Shown one piece after another: positions 8,101 to 17,791 of a stretch of 60,925 nucleotides of DNA. This stretch comes from Phycisphaerae bacterium. Lineage in GTDB: Bacteria; Planctomycetota; Phycisphaerae; Sedimentisphaerales; Anaerobacaceae. Below the pieces are notes generated by a model, which was not told the origin of the DNA, did not search any database, and was given only the letters and a program-made list of their open reading frames with translations. The stretch is from NCBI GenBank assembly GCA_017993835.1, contig JAGOLX010000037.1, positions 1 through 60,925 on the forward strand, read 5' to 3'. How positions within the stretch are numbered: the first letter of the stretch is position 1; each line of letters opens with the position of its first letter. Position numbers and translations under genes: made by a program.

Positions 8101-10723
8101 AGGCAACGCTCGACAAGCCGGCCGCGACCTGGCCGATCATCGCGTTCCAGGTTGTCAGATTGCTCTCGCCGACGGGTACTTCGTCGTTGATGGCGTCCCA
8201 TTCCTCTTCGTCGCCGCCGAAGTAGGTGGCGCAGAAGGACGCAATCGGTCTCTCCGTCACATTGTACAGACCCCAGTAAAGACCATTGAGATACAGGTGC
8301 ACGAACGTCCCGTGGGGCGCCGGCTGACCCAGGGCCAACTGCGTCCGCCGCATGAACTCGTCCACGATATACTGGGTCGTCTCCCGACCCCAGTCGTTCC
8401 AGGCATCGTTGGCACCGGCCCGCAGGACGAGCGTGTCGAAGCTCGTGGCCGCGTCGTCTTCCTCGAACACGCGGAAGTTCAGCTTGGTCGGGCCGTACTC
8501 GCGTTTGAACAGCAGGCGGAGCGACTTCTTGCGCGTCAGATTGAAGCCACGGAATGCACCCCCATAGATCCGCAGGCCGGCATCGACCTGGAAACCCGTC
8601 GTTCCGTCTGTGTTGATCCATTCGACGGACACTCCACGCTCCCATGCCACTCCCCGGTTCGACTCGGACGCATTCGAGTAGATGCCTTTGGTTCCGAACA
8701 GGTCATCGACCGTTGTCACGATGGACATCGTGGGCAGCGACATCAGCGCCGCCCGCATCCGACCCTTGTACAAGGCGTTGTTCACCACGTCGGGGTCCAT
8801 CTGGTAATCCGCCTGCGTGCTGCTCCACGTCGTGGGGTAGCCGGCAGGTGCGGCTGGCTGGCTGGGGACCTGGTCGACCAGGATGTACGTATGCGTCTCG
8901 ACGGAACTCGACATCCAGCCGGACCTGAAGGCCGCCGCGCGAACGCACGTGGTCTTCGAGACGCTGATGGGCCCGCTGTAGACCTGTCCGTTGACTTCCG
9001 TGGGCGCGCTGCCGTCCGTGGTGTAGCGAATCACCGCGTCGGCTGTGTCGCAGGATAGCGCCAGCGAGAACGACGAGGTGTACAGACCCCGCTCGGGGCT
9101 GAACCGCGGGCCCGCGACCACATTGAGGGCACCGGCGCTGTTGGCCCGGCCCGGCGTCGCCACGCCAAAATACTGCGGGACCAGGACTTGGCCAGATGCG
9201 ACAAGCTCCGGCGCCAGGAACAACACCGGGTCCTCCCGATCGTCGTTGAGACCCTGAACCGCCAGGACATTGCGCCCCTCTCGCAGCAGGTCCACCTGGG
9301 CGGAGAGGTCAAAGGCGACCGTCTCGTGCATCAGGGCGTCGCCGCGATCCGAGTCCGCTGCCGAATTCCACAGGGGCGTCCCCGTGACATTGCCACGGGC
9401 AACCTCCCGGCCATTGAGCCAGGCGACAAACCCGTCTTCGTACCGCATGCTCAACAGCAGGGAATCGAAGAAGCCGGTATCCTCCGCGTCGAACTCGACT
9501 CGTGTCCAGAGGGAGGCATTCCGACCCAGCATCTCGTTCGTGAGACTGCTGTCCGCCCGGCTCGAGAAACTCACCTCGTTGAAAACGCCGCCGCATATCT
9601 GCGATTGCGCGTGGGACGTCACACACAGGCCGATGTAAGCATCCTGAGCCATGCTGATCGTCTCCGAGCCCTGTTGCGTCCAGCGGACGCCGTCGGGGGA
9701 ATGATAGCCTGCGAATGTGCTGCCGCGACGGATGATCCTCACCCAATACGGCGCTATCAGTGTGTTTCCCGACGTGGGGACGGAAGTCCCGTTCGTCGTG
9801 GTTCGGCGCTGGAAGAGGGTTCCGCCGCCCGGCGTAATCGCCTGCATGGCGTACCGCGAGCCCGCGGCGAGGCTCTCGCGAATCATGACGCCCGCCTTGG
9901 CCGAGGCATGGGTATTGGAAACCGCAACGACCCGGGCCACCAGTTCGCCATCCCCCTGGAGGGGCATGAACACATAGTGGAAGGAATCGGCGGTTCCCCC
10001 GATATCGGCACCGGACCCGAAGACCATGAACATGCTGGCGCCCTGGGGCGCATATCCCCCCTCAATAGATGGCGAGCCGATATCCTGGCCGCTCAATTGG
10101 GACGCCTGCGACAGGCCGAGGCTCCCCTCAGCCGTGGGCCAGTTGTCGTCGTCGAAGTCCAGAGCGGTCCAATCCATCCCGGCGTCGGCCTCCGTCGGCA
10201 CGTGATACGACACGGTGGAACTCGATGTGACAAGGCCAGCCTCCTTCTGGGCCAGACCATAGGAGATGTCGGTGAGCTGCGCGGGGTAGTTTGCATACTC
10301 GTGGGCCACGGTCCGCTCGTCGGACATCACGAGGGCCAGATAGCCCCCCTCGCTGCTGAGGCGGAAGTTCGTGTGAAGCTGCCCGCTCGCGAGATCCTTG
10401 CCCGAGGCGAAGACGAGCAGATACCCGTTGGCGGCAATCGTGGTCCCGTCAGGAAACTGCCATCGCGTCAGGTCGTTGGGATCGTCCGCCAGACTCCAGC
10501 CGCCGAGATCGACGTCTTGCGGCGTGGGGTTGTACAGCTCGATCCAGTCGGAGGAATCGCCGTCGGCGTCGAGGACCTCCCCGCCCGTCAGCGGCGCGAC
10601 ACTGGCGTTGCTGGCCAGGAATTCGTTGATAACCGGGCCGGTCAGATCGATCTGCCCGTCGGCCGTACTCAGCGCGAAGGGGAAGAACAAACCCAAGAGA
10701 ATCGACAGCGGCTTTGCGGTCAT
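5186..10723 (-). CDS. Giant secreted CotH-kinase / lamin-tail multidomain protein
   Basis: This 1,845-residue protein starts at the ATG at 10723, which follows GGAGGAG and opens a Sec signal peptide (about 1-22); an upstream in-frame ATG at 10789 is less likely. In order I see a lamin-tail domain (about 28-143), a concanavalin-like module (225-380), a jelly-roll segment with FVAWLNGREVARG (about 400-520), a chitobiase C-terminal-like repeat (553-628), a CotH domain (about 680-1030, with LYLNGLYWGLYNVTERP and FNWDSEG), a PA14-like module (1193-1320), a second copy of the jelly-roll segment (FIAWLNGVEVARR), and two more lamin-tail domains (about 1515-1640 and 1700-1820). CotH proteins in spores are atypical protein kinases. 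In planctomycete exoproteins the substrate is unknown. The lamin-tail and binding modules suggest surface or matrix attachment. The gene has its own extended -10 promoter, divergent from tyrS. Confidence 0.9.
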   Translation of the reverse strand: MTAKPLSILLGLFFPFALSTADGQIDLTGPVINEFLASNASVAPLTGGEVLDADGDSSDWIELYNPTPQDVDLGGWSLADDPNDLTRWQFPDGTTIAANGYLLVFASGKDLASGQLHTNFRLSSEGGYLALVMSDERTVAHEYANYPAQLTDISYGLAQKEAGLVTSSSTVSYHVPTEADAGMDWTALDFDDDNWPTAEGSLGLSQASQLSGQDIGSPSIEGGYAPQGASMFMVFGSGADIGGTADSFHYVFMPLQGDGELVARVVAVSNTHASAKAGVMIRESLAAGSRYAMQAITPGGGTLFQRRTTTNGTSVPTSGNTLIAPYWVRIIRRGSTFAGYHSPDGVRWTQQGSETISMAQDAYIGLCVTSHAQSQICGGVFNEVSFSSRADSSLTNEMLGRNASLWTRVEFDAEDTGFFDSLLLSMRYEDGFVAWLNGREVARGNVTGTPLWNSAADSDRGDALMHETVAFDLSAQVDLLREGRNVLAVQGLNDDREDPVLFLAPELVASGQVLVPQYFGVATPGRANSAGALNVVAGPRFSPERGLYTSSFSLALSCDTADAVIRYTTDGSAPTEVNGQVYSGPISVSKTTCVRAAAFRSGWMSSSVETHTYILVDQVPSQPAAPAGYPTTWSSTQADYQMDPDVVNNALYKGRMRAALMSLPTMSIVTTVDDLFGTKGIYSNASESNRGVAWERGVSVEWINTDGTTGFQVDAGLRIYGGAFRGFNLTRKKSLRLLFKREYGPTKLNFRVFEEDDAATSFDTLVLRAGANDAWNDWGRETTQYIVDEFMRRTQLALGQPAPHGTFVHLYLNGLYWGLYNVTERPIASFCATYFGGDEEEWDAINDEVPVGESNLTTWNAMIGQVAAGLSSVASYQKIQGNNPDGTANPAYTDLLDVDNYIDYMFSNFWGGTGDWPGHNYYAACRRPPNSTGFKFFNWDSEGAIVIWSSLNANVTDVSEDAGRPYAALRQNPEFCLLFADHMQKHLFNGGPAMVEPSYARYKKLADEVELAIITESARWGDQSSSTPYTLAHWTSQRDYILNTYMRQRPAIVLTQLKNAGLYPTTAAPVFLVDGVPQHGGGVDSNSYLAMSAAIGTGVYYTTDGSDPRLSSAASGTSKLNTLLSESASKRVLVPSVANGGNLLSTLSPGFTVTYYKASGTVDSISAAETVIASSAQRTATASEKAQVINYFNTGSLGHFDPDRAFPGTTMNVDVEDFVILVTGKVLIPQAGDWTFGVNSDDGYSMTLKKGTRTYTSAYPDPRGPADTLTVLNIAEAGAHDLRLVFYERGGGSELELFAARGSFATFSSTRFRLVGDVANGGLQVGDSNVWYTNSFDDSSWRLGAGGVGYDTEATYTPYFNIDVRAEMYNVNGSCYIRIPFVVGSTEFSNAMLKVRYDDGFIAWLNGVEVARRNFMGTPAWNSVASTTNADSSAVQQATVDISDYANLLWKGTNLLAIQALNNSTSSSDLLFSVELVAGEVSQGAVSPTALTYTGPILLTQSTRIKARALQAKWSALSEAVFAVGPVADSLRVSEILYDPADTGDPTDPKTEYIELTNVGTEAVNLNLVQFTKGIDYTFGSFLLPVGGYCLLVKDIAAFEARYGTDLPVVGQYGGSLNNSGERIEFVDAAGVVIQSFEYDDDWFDLTDGIGFSLTVRDPRTADAQGLDSESAWRPSVYSGGSPGADDSGLLPDPDSVVINELLANSSGGGSDWIELYNTTDQSIDLSGWYLSDDNDDLMRYRIAEGTVIPAGGYLVFYETLHFDNEGDPGCLTPFGLSKDGETVYLISGSEGVLTGYSEQQVFGASDAGVSLGRWEQSDGSYVFVALMEPTPGAANAEPAASQDQ

Positions 10724-10869
10724 GAAGCAAGCTCCTCCGACGAGTAGATCATACGACATCCCCCGCTCGGGCGGGGGCGGTCTTCTCATTCGAGCGGACC
10801 GTTCAGCGGCCCGCGTTTGATGTATATCGGCTCAACAGCAATGCAAGATCCCAGGATTTCTTTTCACAC

Positions 10870-10897
10870 ATTATAGCAGATGTCGCCGCCGGCGCAA
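10870..10897 (-). promoter_or_regulatory. Extended -10 promoter candidate for the CotH gene
   Basis: On the minus strand TTGCGC (10892-10897) is followed after 16 bases by a perfect TATAAT (10870-10875) preceded by TGC, the extended -10 form. It lies about 150 bases upstream of the start codon at 10723 and diverges from the tyrS promoter. Confidence 0.6.
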
Positions 10898-10932
10898 ACA
10901 TTATCGGGCCCACACATTGTCGATCCCGAGTC

Positions 10933-10961
10933 TTGCTGAACGCGTCGCACTGGCATATAAT
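10933..10961 (+). promoter_or_regulatory. tyrS promoter
   Basis: TTGCTG (10933-10938) and a perfect TATAAT (10956-10961) have an ideal 17-base spacer. Transcription would start near 10968, about 44 bases before the tyrS ATG. The short leader leaves no room for a T-box, and none is visible. Confidence 0.7.
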
Positions 10962-11011
10962 TATAGTTTTCCGCTCGATGTGACGTTCTTGACTTGTCTT
11001 ACGGGGTATCG

Positions 11012-12220
11012 ATGAGCACGCAGATCATAGAGCAGCTCAAGCAGTTGAGCCGGGGGACCGTGGAGATCTACACGCAGCAGGAGCTGGGCCAGAGGCTGGT
11101 AGAAGCCGCGCAGGCAGGCCGGCAGATGCGGATCAAGCTCGGCCTGGACCCGACCAGCCCGGACATCCACCTCGGACACACGGTGGTCCTGCGGAAAATG
11201 CGGCAATTCCAGGACATGGGCCATAAGGCGGTCCTCATCATCGGCGACTACACCGCCCGGATCGGCGACCCAACCGGCCAGAACACCACCCGGCCCATGC
11301 TCACGCCCGAACAGATCGAACGGAACGCCAAGACCTACTTTGAACAGGCAGGCAAGATCCTCGACACCGCGCCGGGCAAGCTGGAGGTCCGTCACAACAG
11401 CGAGTGGCTCGCGGACCTGCGTCTGGCGGACATCATTCGCCTGGCGAGCAACATGACGGTCGCACGGATGCTCGAACGCGATACCTTCGAGCTTCGCTAC
11501 AAGAAAGGCGACCCGATCGGCGTCCACGAGTTTCTCTACCCTCTCATGCAGGGCTACGATTCCGTGATGGTCCGCAGCGACGTCGAGCTGGGCGGCACCG
11601 ACCAGACCTTCAACAACTTGGTCGGGCGGGACCTCCAGCGGACCAACGGGCAGCCCGCACAGATCGTCATCACGAGCCCCATCCTCGTCGGACTCGACGG
11701 CGTGCAGAAGATGAGCAAGTCCAAGGGCAATTACGTCGGCGTCACCGACGAGCCCTCCAACATGTTCGGCAAGATCATGAGCATCTCCGACGCCATGATG
11801 GAGAACTACTACACCCTGCTGACCGACCTGCCCACCGAGCGAATCGCGGAACTGACGAATCCCGCCAGGACTCATCCGAAAGAGGCCAAGGTCCTGCTGG
11901 GCAAGACCCTCGTTGCCCAGTTCCACGGCCAAGCCGCCGGCGACGCGGCCGCCGCGGAGTTCGACAAGGTCTTCGCCCAGGGCCAGCTCCCCGACGATAT
12001 GCCGGAGGTCGTGCTGCCCGCGCAGGCGATCAGTGTCAAGAATCTCCTGACCACGTGCCGACTGGTCGAGACGGGCGGCGAAGCCAAACGCATGGTCCAG
12101 CAGGGCGGCGTCAGCATCGACGGACAGAAGGCGTCCGACGCAAACGCAGAGATCACGCCGCGAGACGGCATGGTCGTCCAGGTCGGCAAACGACGATTCG
12201 CCAAGCTGTGCGTCAAATGA
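11012..12220 (+). CDS. tyrS: Tyrosyl-tRNA synthetase
   Basis: This cytoplasmic class Ic synthetase charges tRNA-Tyr with tyrosine. The protein is 402 residues if it starts at the ATG at 11012, which follows GGGG; an in-frame codon at 10994 has no ribosome binding site. The HIGH-type motif is HLGHT near residue 54, and KMSKS appears in QKMSKSKGN near residue 233. The ends of the catalytic region, GDYTARIGDPTG and GGTDQTFN, are typical of bacterial TyrRS. A C-terminal S4 RNA-binding domain includes RMVQQGGVSIDG. The length fits the roughly 400-residue bacterial type. It is an ordinary housekeeping gene between carbohydrate genes, and it shares the upstream spacer with the divergent CotH promoter. 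Confidence 0.97.
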   Translation: MSTQIIEQLKQLSRGTVEIYTQQELGQRLVEAAQAGRQMRIKLGLDPTSPDIHLGHTVVLRKMRQFQDMGHKAVLIIGDYTARIGDPTGQNTTRPMLTPEQIERNAKTYFEQAGKILDTAPGKLEVRHNSEWLADLRLADIIRLASNMTVARMLERDTFELRYKKGDPIGVHEFLYPLMQGYDSVMVRSDVELGGTDQTFNNLVGRDLQRTNGQPAQIVITSPILVGLDGVQKMSKSKGNYVGVTDEPSNMFGKIMSISDAMMENYYTLLTDLPTERIAELTNPARTHPKEAKVLLGKTLVAQFHGQAAGDAAAAEFDKVFAQGQLPDDMPEVVLPAQAISVKNLLTTCRLVETGGEAKRMVQQGGVSIDGQKASDANAEITPRDGMVVQVGKRRFAKLCVK

Positions 12221-12237
12221 CTCGGACGCTGTGCTCC

Positions 12238-12263
12238 GTCATCTTGAGCGCAGCGGAGAATCT
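12238..12263. repeat. Solo arm of a GTCATTCTGAGCG-type dispersed repeat
   Basis: The 26 bases after tyrS resemble one arm of the palindromic repeat often seen in bacterial intergenic DNA (GTCATTCTGAGCG...GAGAATCT). No opposing arm follows within the short gap, so it looks like a decayed or half element. It ends 26 bases before the start codon of the next gene. Confidence 0.5.
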
Positions 12264-12289
12264 GGCCTTGGAATAGGAGACACATCGTC

Positions 12290-13069
12290 ATGCAACAGAC
12301 GAGAAGGATGCTGCTACTGACTTTGGTCTGCGTCGCGGTCGCGACCGGCTGCCACAGCACAGGAGTCAAGACACAATCTACGCGGACGCTTCGCGTGCTC
12401 ACGTACAACATCCACCATGGAGAGGGGACCGACGAGCGATTCGACTACGACCGGCTCGCCGGGGTTATCAACGGGCTCAGGCCGGACATCGTCGCGTTGC
12501 AGGAAGTGGACTGCGGTACGGAACGGGCTTCCGGCATCGATCAGGCGAAGCGGCTCGCCCGCCTGTGTCGGATGCACTACGCCTTCGGCCAGGCCATGCC
12601 CCACCAGGGCGGGCAGTACGGCGAGGCCATCCTCTCCCGCTTCCCCATCGAGAAGACCGTCGTTCACCCGCTGCCCTATCATTCCGATTTCGAGCCGCGA
12701 GCGGCGGTCGAAGTAGTGATCCGCCCCGCCGGCATCGGACCCCTCTCGTTCGTCGGCACGCACCTGTGTCACCGGAGCGAAGAACTCCGCATCCAGCAGA
12801 CCCGGCGGCTCTGCGAGCTTCTCCCCTCGAAGGACGGGAATCCCGTGATCCTGGCGGGCGACTTCAACTCCCGTCCCGGCAGCGAACCGATGAACGTCCT
12901 GCTCAGCGCCGGGTGGATCGACGTCGTCGCACCCCGCTCGGTGATCGATTACATCCTGGTCCGAGCCGGCGACGCATGGGCGGTGAAGGAGGTCGTGATT
13001 GTGGATGAGCCGGTCGCGTCCGACCACAATCCGGTCCTGGCCGTGCTCGAATGGAGTGGTGACAACTGA
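12290..13069 (+). CDS. Endonuclease/exonuclease/phosphatase-family lipoprotein
   Basis: This 259-residue protein starts after TAGGAG. Its N-terminus is a lipoprotein signal with lipobox VATGC, so it is probably tethered to a membrane facing the periplasm. The EEP-fold landmarks are present: LTYNIHHGEG, LQEVD (metal-binding Glu), GTHLCH, AGDFNSRPGS (catalytic Asp/Asn) and the terminal SDHNPVLAVLEW (catalytic His). Such exported EEP proteins hydrolyse phosphodiesters or phosphate monoesters, and the substrate cannot be read from sequence. It follows tyrS by 69 bases and could be read through from it. A DNase, a phosphatase or a sphingomyelinase-like activity are all possible. Confidence 0.88.
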   Translation: MQQTRRMLLLTLVCVAVATGCHSTGVKTQSTRTLRVLTYNIHHGEGTDERFDYDRLAGVINGLRPDIVALQEVDCGTERASGIDQAKRLARLCRMHYAFGQAMPHQGGQYGEAILSRFPIEKTVVHPLPYHSDFEPRAAVEVVIRPAGIGPLSFVGTHLCHRSEELRIQQTRRLCELLPSKDGNPVILAGDFNSRPGSEPMNVLLSAGWIDVVAPRSVIDYILVRAGDAWAVKEVVIVDEPVASDHNPVLAVLEWSGDN

Positions 13070-13093
13070 CGCCGGGTCCGGACTGTCCTGCTG

Positions 13094-14923
13094 CTAGCGT
13101 CGGTTGACCTTGACCACGAACGCACTGAATTCCCCGCGGACGGGGACGCGGATCGTACCCCCCTGGCAGACCGCGCTCAAAACCGGAAGGCCGGACAGAT
13201 TCTCCGGATCGAACAGTTCAGCGGTATCGCCGTCGGTCATGAACCCACGGGTCTCGACCGTGATCAGGCCGAGTCCGGCCCAGTTGAGGATCGCCAGGTG
13301 GGCGCGGTTCCGGTCGTAGCGGTTAGGCAGCAGAAGGGACTTGCTGTACTCCGTACGCGGCGTCTCGCTCGTGGGAAGGACCAGGTTCTCCTGCCAGATC
13401 GCGTCGCGGTAGCGCAGGGTCTCGATCCTCCCGTTGACGACGATGTTGCCATGGATCTCGCAGTCTTCGTTGTACGGCGCGTTGTAGCCGATCTTCATGC
13501 CGATGCCGTACAGCCAGTTCGTGGAGGCCCGGATGCCTTTGCTGGGCCGGCCGCCGCCGATCAGCAAGGGGCCCCGCCCGTAGCAGATGTTCTCCGTGAG
13601 CAGGTAGTTGTTCACACAGGCTTGCGTGGGCCCATGGGCGTAGATCGCACAGCGGTCGGCAAGCGGGCAGATGATGATGCAGTTGGAGATGGTCTTCACC
13701 CCTTCATCGTTCTGCGTACAGATGCCGTGACCGTGTCCCCCGTCCACTCCCTTCCAGCCATTGGCGTAGATCACGCAGCCGTAGATCTCGGGATTCAGCT
13801 CTTCTTCCCAGCAACTGACGCCCTGGCTGCAATGATGGATGACGAGATTGAGGTACTTGCAGTGGGTGCCGCCGAACATGTGCAGGCCACCATGCGGTCG
13901 CCCTGCGTCGCGAGAGCGAGAACCGGCGTTCAGAGAAACCGCCGGCAGGGGCTCGGACACGAAGATCTCCAGATCGCGGATGTGGACGTGCGATGAGGGA
14001 CTGTGGATGGACAGCCCGCCGTCGATGCGTACCGTCTGGCGAGGCGCCGGTCGAATCTGGATCGGCTTGACGGCATTACCCTGCAGGCGGACCTCGAACA
14101 GTTCCTGCGGCCGACGCCGGTAGACGCCTTCGAGCAAATAGACCGTGTCACCCGGTCTCACCGGCTGCTTGCCGTTGAGGGCCGAGGCCAGGTCCCACGG
14201 CGCATCGGGCGTACCCGGATTGCCCGCCTTGCCCCAGGGGCTGACGTACCAAGCGGCCTGGTTCCGCTCCTCCTCTATCCTGCGCTGGTCCAGGATCGGC
14301 GTTTCAGGGGGAACCAGAACCCGGCGGAAATCGACGATCTTGTCGTCCGCCACCAGCTCGATTTCGACTCGCGCCCGACGCTTCAATCCGCGAGCCGCGT
14401 CGCCGACCGCGGGGACCCAGGTCATTCCGTCCGACGAGACTACGACATACTCCGGCAACGAACCGTCCGCGGCGCCGACCGAATCCAGTCCTGGAGGTCC
14501 CACCGGCAGCATCCCGTTTCCGACTCTCTGCGCCGAGCTATCCTGGGCTGGCGTGTAGATCCGAATGGCCGGCCTGTCGTTTGCAGACAGGCCTTCGCTC
14601 TTATCGTCCCGAGTCCGGACACTGGACACCCGCAGGGGGGCGCCGTCGCTCTTGAGTTGGAGAATGGCCGGCCAGATCTGTGAGAGTTCCTCCGGCGTCC
14701 GCAGAGTGATTTCGTAAACGTTTTCCAGAACGTCGGTATTGACCTCGAAGGTTCGGGCCTGATCGCGGAACGGTTCCAGGGCCGGGGGCCAATCCGCCGG
14801 CCAGAGGCCCCTTTCGCGAATCGACACGATCCCCCAAGACGGGACACACGCCAGGAGAACCACCGCGATCCACTCGACCGAAACAGCCACGTTCTTCATC
14901 GTGCACACCATTCGGACCCTCAT
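13094..14923 (-). CDS. Secreted right-handed beta-helix protein
   Basis: This protein of about 609 residues has a signal peptide covering [23 protein letters not shown]. Three in-frame ATGs (14923, 14911, 14899) are possible; 14923 and 14911 both follow G-rich ribosome binding sites. After an N-terminal region of about 220 residues comes the opening typical of parallel beta-helix proteins ([19 protein letters not shown], then [12 protein letters not shown]). Coil repeats follow to about residue 540 ([40 protein letters not shown]). A small beta-rich domain ends the protein. The fold is shared by pectate lyases, alginate epimerases and passive carbohydrate-binding proteins. No calcium-lyase catalytic set is obvious, so activity is left open. 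It is isolated on the minus strand. Confidence 0.85.
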   Translation of the reverse strand: MRVRMVCTMKNVAVSVEWIAVVLLACVPSWGIVSIRERGLWPADWPPALEPFRDQARTFEVNTDVLENVYEITLRTPEELSQIWPAILQLKSDGAPLRVSSVRTRDDKSEGLSANDRPAIRIYTPAQDSSAQRVGNGMLPVGPPGLDSVGAADGSLPEYVVVSSDGMTWVPAVGDAARGLKRRARVEIELVADDKIVDFRRVLVPPETPILDQRRIEEERNQAAWYVSPWGKAGNPGTPDAPWDLASALNGKQPVRPGDTVYLLEGVYRRRPQELFEVRLQGNAVKPIQIRPAPRQTVRIDGGLSIHSPSSHVHIRDLEIFVSEPLPAVSLNAGSRSRDAGRPHGGLHMFGGTHCKYLNLVIHHCSQGVSCWEEELNPEIYGCVIYANGWKGVDGGHGHGICTQNDEGVKTISNCIIICPLADRCAIYAHGPTQACVNNYLLTENICYGRGPLLIGGGRPSKGIRASTNWLYGIGMKIGYNAPYNEDCEIHGNIVVNGRIETLRYRDAIWQENLVLPTSETPRTEYSKSLLLPNRYDRNRAHLAILNWAGLGLITVETRGFMTDGDTAELFDPENLSGLPVLSAVCQGGTIRVPVRGEFSAFVVKVNRR

Positions 14924-15162
14924 GCACCCCCTCGCACGACCCGGATTGCCGCGTCGGCGCTACCAGCGCACTCATTTCTCATTATCGGCGCCGCAGCGGC
15001 CGGCGTTTCACCCAATTGCCAGGCAAATTACCGGCTCGACCCAGGCCGTTTGGCACAACGGAGCCCGGAACACCGGTTTTTTGCTTGATGACGCCCGGAT
15101 TCCGGTGTACCTATCTGGTCGTGAGTCGCAGATGTCCAAGGAAACAGAAGGAGGATTCACGC

Positions 15163-16434
15163 ATGTCCAGAAGTCTCGTTTTGCCCATCGTATCGATCGC
15201 GCTGGCGACGCTGATTCGCCCCCCGATTCTCCGGGCACAGGAAGCCAACTACAACGAATTGAAAGTGCCGCAGTACACGCTGCCCGACCCGCTCGCCTGC
15301 GCCGACGGCACGAAGGTCGCCGACGCGGACGCCTGGCGTCAGAAACGCCGGCCCGAGATCCTGGGCCTGTTCGAGGAACACATGTTCGGCAAGGCCCCCG
15401 GCAAGCCCACCCTCATGACCTTCCTGACCACGTCCGTCGACAAGAACGCCCTCAACGGCCTGGCAACCCACAAGGAGGTCGTCGTCTACTTCACCGGGCG
15501 CGAGCAGGACCCCAACATGACCATCCTGATCTATCTGCCGAACAAGCAGGCCAAGCCGGTCCCGTTGTTCGTCGGGCTGAACTTCCAGGGCAACCACGCG
15601 ATCCACGCCGATCCCGGAATCACGATCACCAGGAGCTGGATTAGGGAGGGCGATCACCGCGCGGCCGCGGAATCTCGTGGCAAGGCCGCCAGCCGCTGGC
15701 CGGTCGAGCGAATCCTCGACCGCGGCTACGGCCTGGCGACCATCTATTACGGCGACATCGACCCCGATTTCGACGACGGCTTCAAGAATGGAGTCCATCC
15801 TCTCTTCTACAAGGCAGGCCAGACCCAACCCGCCCCCGACGAATGGGGTTCCATCGCGGCCTGGGCGTGGGGCCTAAGCCGGGCGATGGACTACTTCGAG
15901 ACCGACACAGACATCGATGCCAAGCACGTCGCAGTCATGGGCCACTCCCGCCTGGGCAAGACCTCGCTGTGGGCCGGCGCGACGGACGAGCGGTTCGCCC
16001 TCGTAATCTCCAACAATTCCGGCTGTGGCGGCGCCGCCCTTTCCCGACGGGCCTTTGGCGAGACCGTCCAGCGGATCAACACGGTCTTTCCCCACTGGTT
16101 CTGCGACAACTTCACGAGGTACAACGGCAAGGAAGGCGATCTGCCCATCGACCAGCACATGCTGATCGCGCTGATGGCCCCCAGGCCGGTCTACGTCGCC
16201 AGCGCCGAGGAGGACCGCTGGGCCGACCCGCGAGGCGAGTTCCTTTCGGCCCTGCACGCCGGACCGGTCTACACGCTGTTCGGGCTCGAAGGCCTGCCGG
16301 TCGCCGAGATGCCTTCGGTCAACCAACCTGCAATGGGCGCGATCGCTTACCACATCCGCACCGGCAAGCACGACGTCACCAACTACGACTGGGACCGCTA
16401 TATGGACTTCGCGGACAAGCAGTTCAAGAAGTAG
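15163..16434 (+). CDS. CE15-like glucuronoyl esterase, secreted
   Basis: This 423-residue protein starts after a strong AGGAGG; an upstream extension of the frame lacks one. It has a Sec signal peptide. The alpha/beta hydrolase nucleophile is Ser262 in GHSRLGK, the form of the nucleophile elbow seen in CE15-type esterases (GxSRxGK). It is followed by [13 protein letters not shown], also typical. The catalytic His is probably His403 in [10 protein letters not shown]. The motif [12 protein letters not shown] near the N-terminus is characteristic of bacterial CE15-like proteins. Characterised members cleave esters between 4-O-methyl-glucuronic acid and lignin alcohols. The AGE-family epimerase starts 31 bases downstream, suggesting a small sugar-processing unit. 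Acetylxylan esterase is the main alternative. Confidence 0.85.
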   Translation: MSRSLVLPIVSIALATLIRPPILRAQEANYNELKVPQYTLPDPLACADGTKVADADAWRQKRRPEILGLFEEHMFGKAPGKPTLMTFLTTSVDKNALNGLATHKEVVVYFTGREQDPNMTILIYLPNKQAKPVPLFVGLNFQGNHAIHADPGITITRSWIREGDHRAAAESRGKAASRWPVERILDRGYGLATIYYGDIDPDFDDGFKNGVHPLFYKAGQTQPAPDEWGSIAAWAWGLSRAMDYFETDTDIDAKHVAVMGHSRLGKTSLWAGATDERFALVISNNSGCGGAALSRRAFGETVQRINTVFPHWFCDNFTRYNGKEGDLPIDQHMLIALMAPRPVYVASAEEDRWADPRGEFLSALHAGPVYTLFGLEGLPVAEMPSVNQPAMGAIAYHIRTGKHDVTNYDWDRYMDFADKQFKK

Positions 16435-16465
16435 AGGATGTCAAGAGATTATCGAAAGGGTGTCT

Positions 16466-17773
16466 ATGACAAGTGGGTTGCCGAGACACAGCTTATGGCT
16501 ATCGGTGTCTGGGATCTTCGTCGTCGCTTCTATAGTCTGTGCGGCGCCGGAGTCCGCGGAGATCTCGGAGCAGTATGTGCCCAAGCTGGAGAAGATCCTC
16601 ACGACGAACATCGTGCCGTTCTGGCAGGAGAAGAGCCTGGACCGCACGAACGGCGGGTACATCATCAGCTTCGATGCCCAGGGCAGGCTCAAGGAACCAG
16701 TGACCAAGATGATCGTGACGCAGGCCCGCCAGGTGTGGCTCTTCTCCCGACTGGCCCGCGCCGGGTACGAGCCCGCCAGGAATCTCGAGGCCGCCAGGCT
16801 GGGGTATCGGTTCCTCAAGGAGAGGATGTGGGACGCCGGCAACGGGGGCTTCTATTGGGAGGTCGACATCACAGGCAAGCGGGTCCTCAAGCCCAACAAG
16901 CACCTCTACGGCCAGTCCTTCGCGCTCTACGCAATATCTGAGTACGCGTTGGCCAGTGGCGACAAGGACGCGTTGGATTTCGCAGTCCGGTTCTTCAACC
17001 TGCTCGAAGCCAAATCGCACGACAAGATTCACGGCGGCTACGTCGAGTACTTCAATCCCGACTGGACCAGCCCGCCCAACGGCGCGTCGTCCTACATGGG
17101 AACGCCTGCGGGTCTGAAGCTGATGAACACGCACCTGCACCTGCTCGAAGCCATCACGACGTTCTATCGGGCGAGCAAGCTGCCCCTGGCCCGCGAGCGG
17201 CTGTTGGAACTCATCAACATCGAGAGCAACACGGTCGTGCGAAAGGACCTCGGCGCCTGCACGGACAAGTACGAGCCCGACTGGACGCCGCGACTGGACG
17301 GCGACTACGCCCGCGTCTCGTACGGCCACGACATCGAGAACATCTGGCTGCTGATGGACGCCTGCGACGCGGCGGGTGTGTCGAACTGGCCGTTCATCGA
17401 CCTGTATGAAACGCTGTTCCGATACTCTCTGCAATACGGCTGTGACGAGCAGAACGGGGGCTTCTTCTACACAGGCAAGTTCCGTTCCCCCGCCGACGAC
17501 CGCAGCAAGTCGTGGTGGGTCCAGGCCGAGGTGCTCGTCAGCTCGTTGCGGATGTACAGTCACACCAAAGATCCGAAATACCTGTCCGTCTTCGAGAGCA
17601 CGCTGGACTTTGTCGAGAAGAACCTCGTGGACTGGAAGGTGGGCGAGTGGCACTCGACCGTCACAGCCGACGGCGCTGCTCAGGGCGACAAGGCCAATCC
17701 CTGGAAGGCGGGCTACCACAACGGCCGGGCGATGATTGAGTGCCTCGAAATCCTTAGAACCTGGAAGAACTGA
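16466..17773 (+). CDS. AGE-family sugar 2-epimerase, probably exported
   Basis: The protein has an (alpha/alpha)6-barrel sequence of the N-acylglucosamine/cellobiose/mannose 2-epimerase group, about 435 residues. The ATG at 16466 follows AAAGGG at good spacing and is preferred to the GTG at 16460. A signal peptide (LWLSVSGIFVVASIVCAA) implies export, which is unusual because most AGE epimerases are cytoplasmic. Family marks are GGYIISFD, LYGQSFALYAISEYA, the His-containing YGHDIENIWLLMDA block, WWVQAE and GYHNGRAMIE. The RVSYGHDIE and WWVQAE blocks favour cellobiose or mannose 2-epimerase over N-acylglucosamine. The neighbours are the esterase upstream and a PNPOx-fold protein 18 bases downstream. 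Confidence 0.88.
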   Translation: MTSGLPRHSLWLSVSGIFVVASIVCAAPESAEISEQYVPKLEKILTTNIVPFWQEKSLDRTNGGYIISFDAQGRLKEPVTKMIVTQARQVWLFSRLARAGYEPARNLEAARLGYRFLKERMWDAGNGGFYWEVDITGKRVLKPNKHLYGQSFALYAISEYALASGDKDALDFAVRFFNLLEAKSHDKIHGGYVEYFNPDWTSPPNGASSYMGTPAGLKLMNTHLHLLEAITTFYRASKLPLARERLLELINIESNTVVRKDLGACTDKYEPDWTPRLDGDYARVSYGHDIENIWLLMDACDAAGVSNWPFIDLYETLFRYSLQYGCDEQNGGFFYTGKFRSPADDRSKSWWVQAEVLVSSLRMYSHTKDPKYLSVFESTLDFVEKNLVDWKVGEWHSTVTADGAAQGDKANPWKAGYHNGRAMIECLEILRTWKN

Positions 17774-17791
17774 AATCGAAAGGACAAAGCG

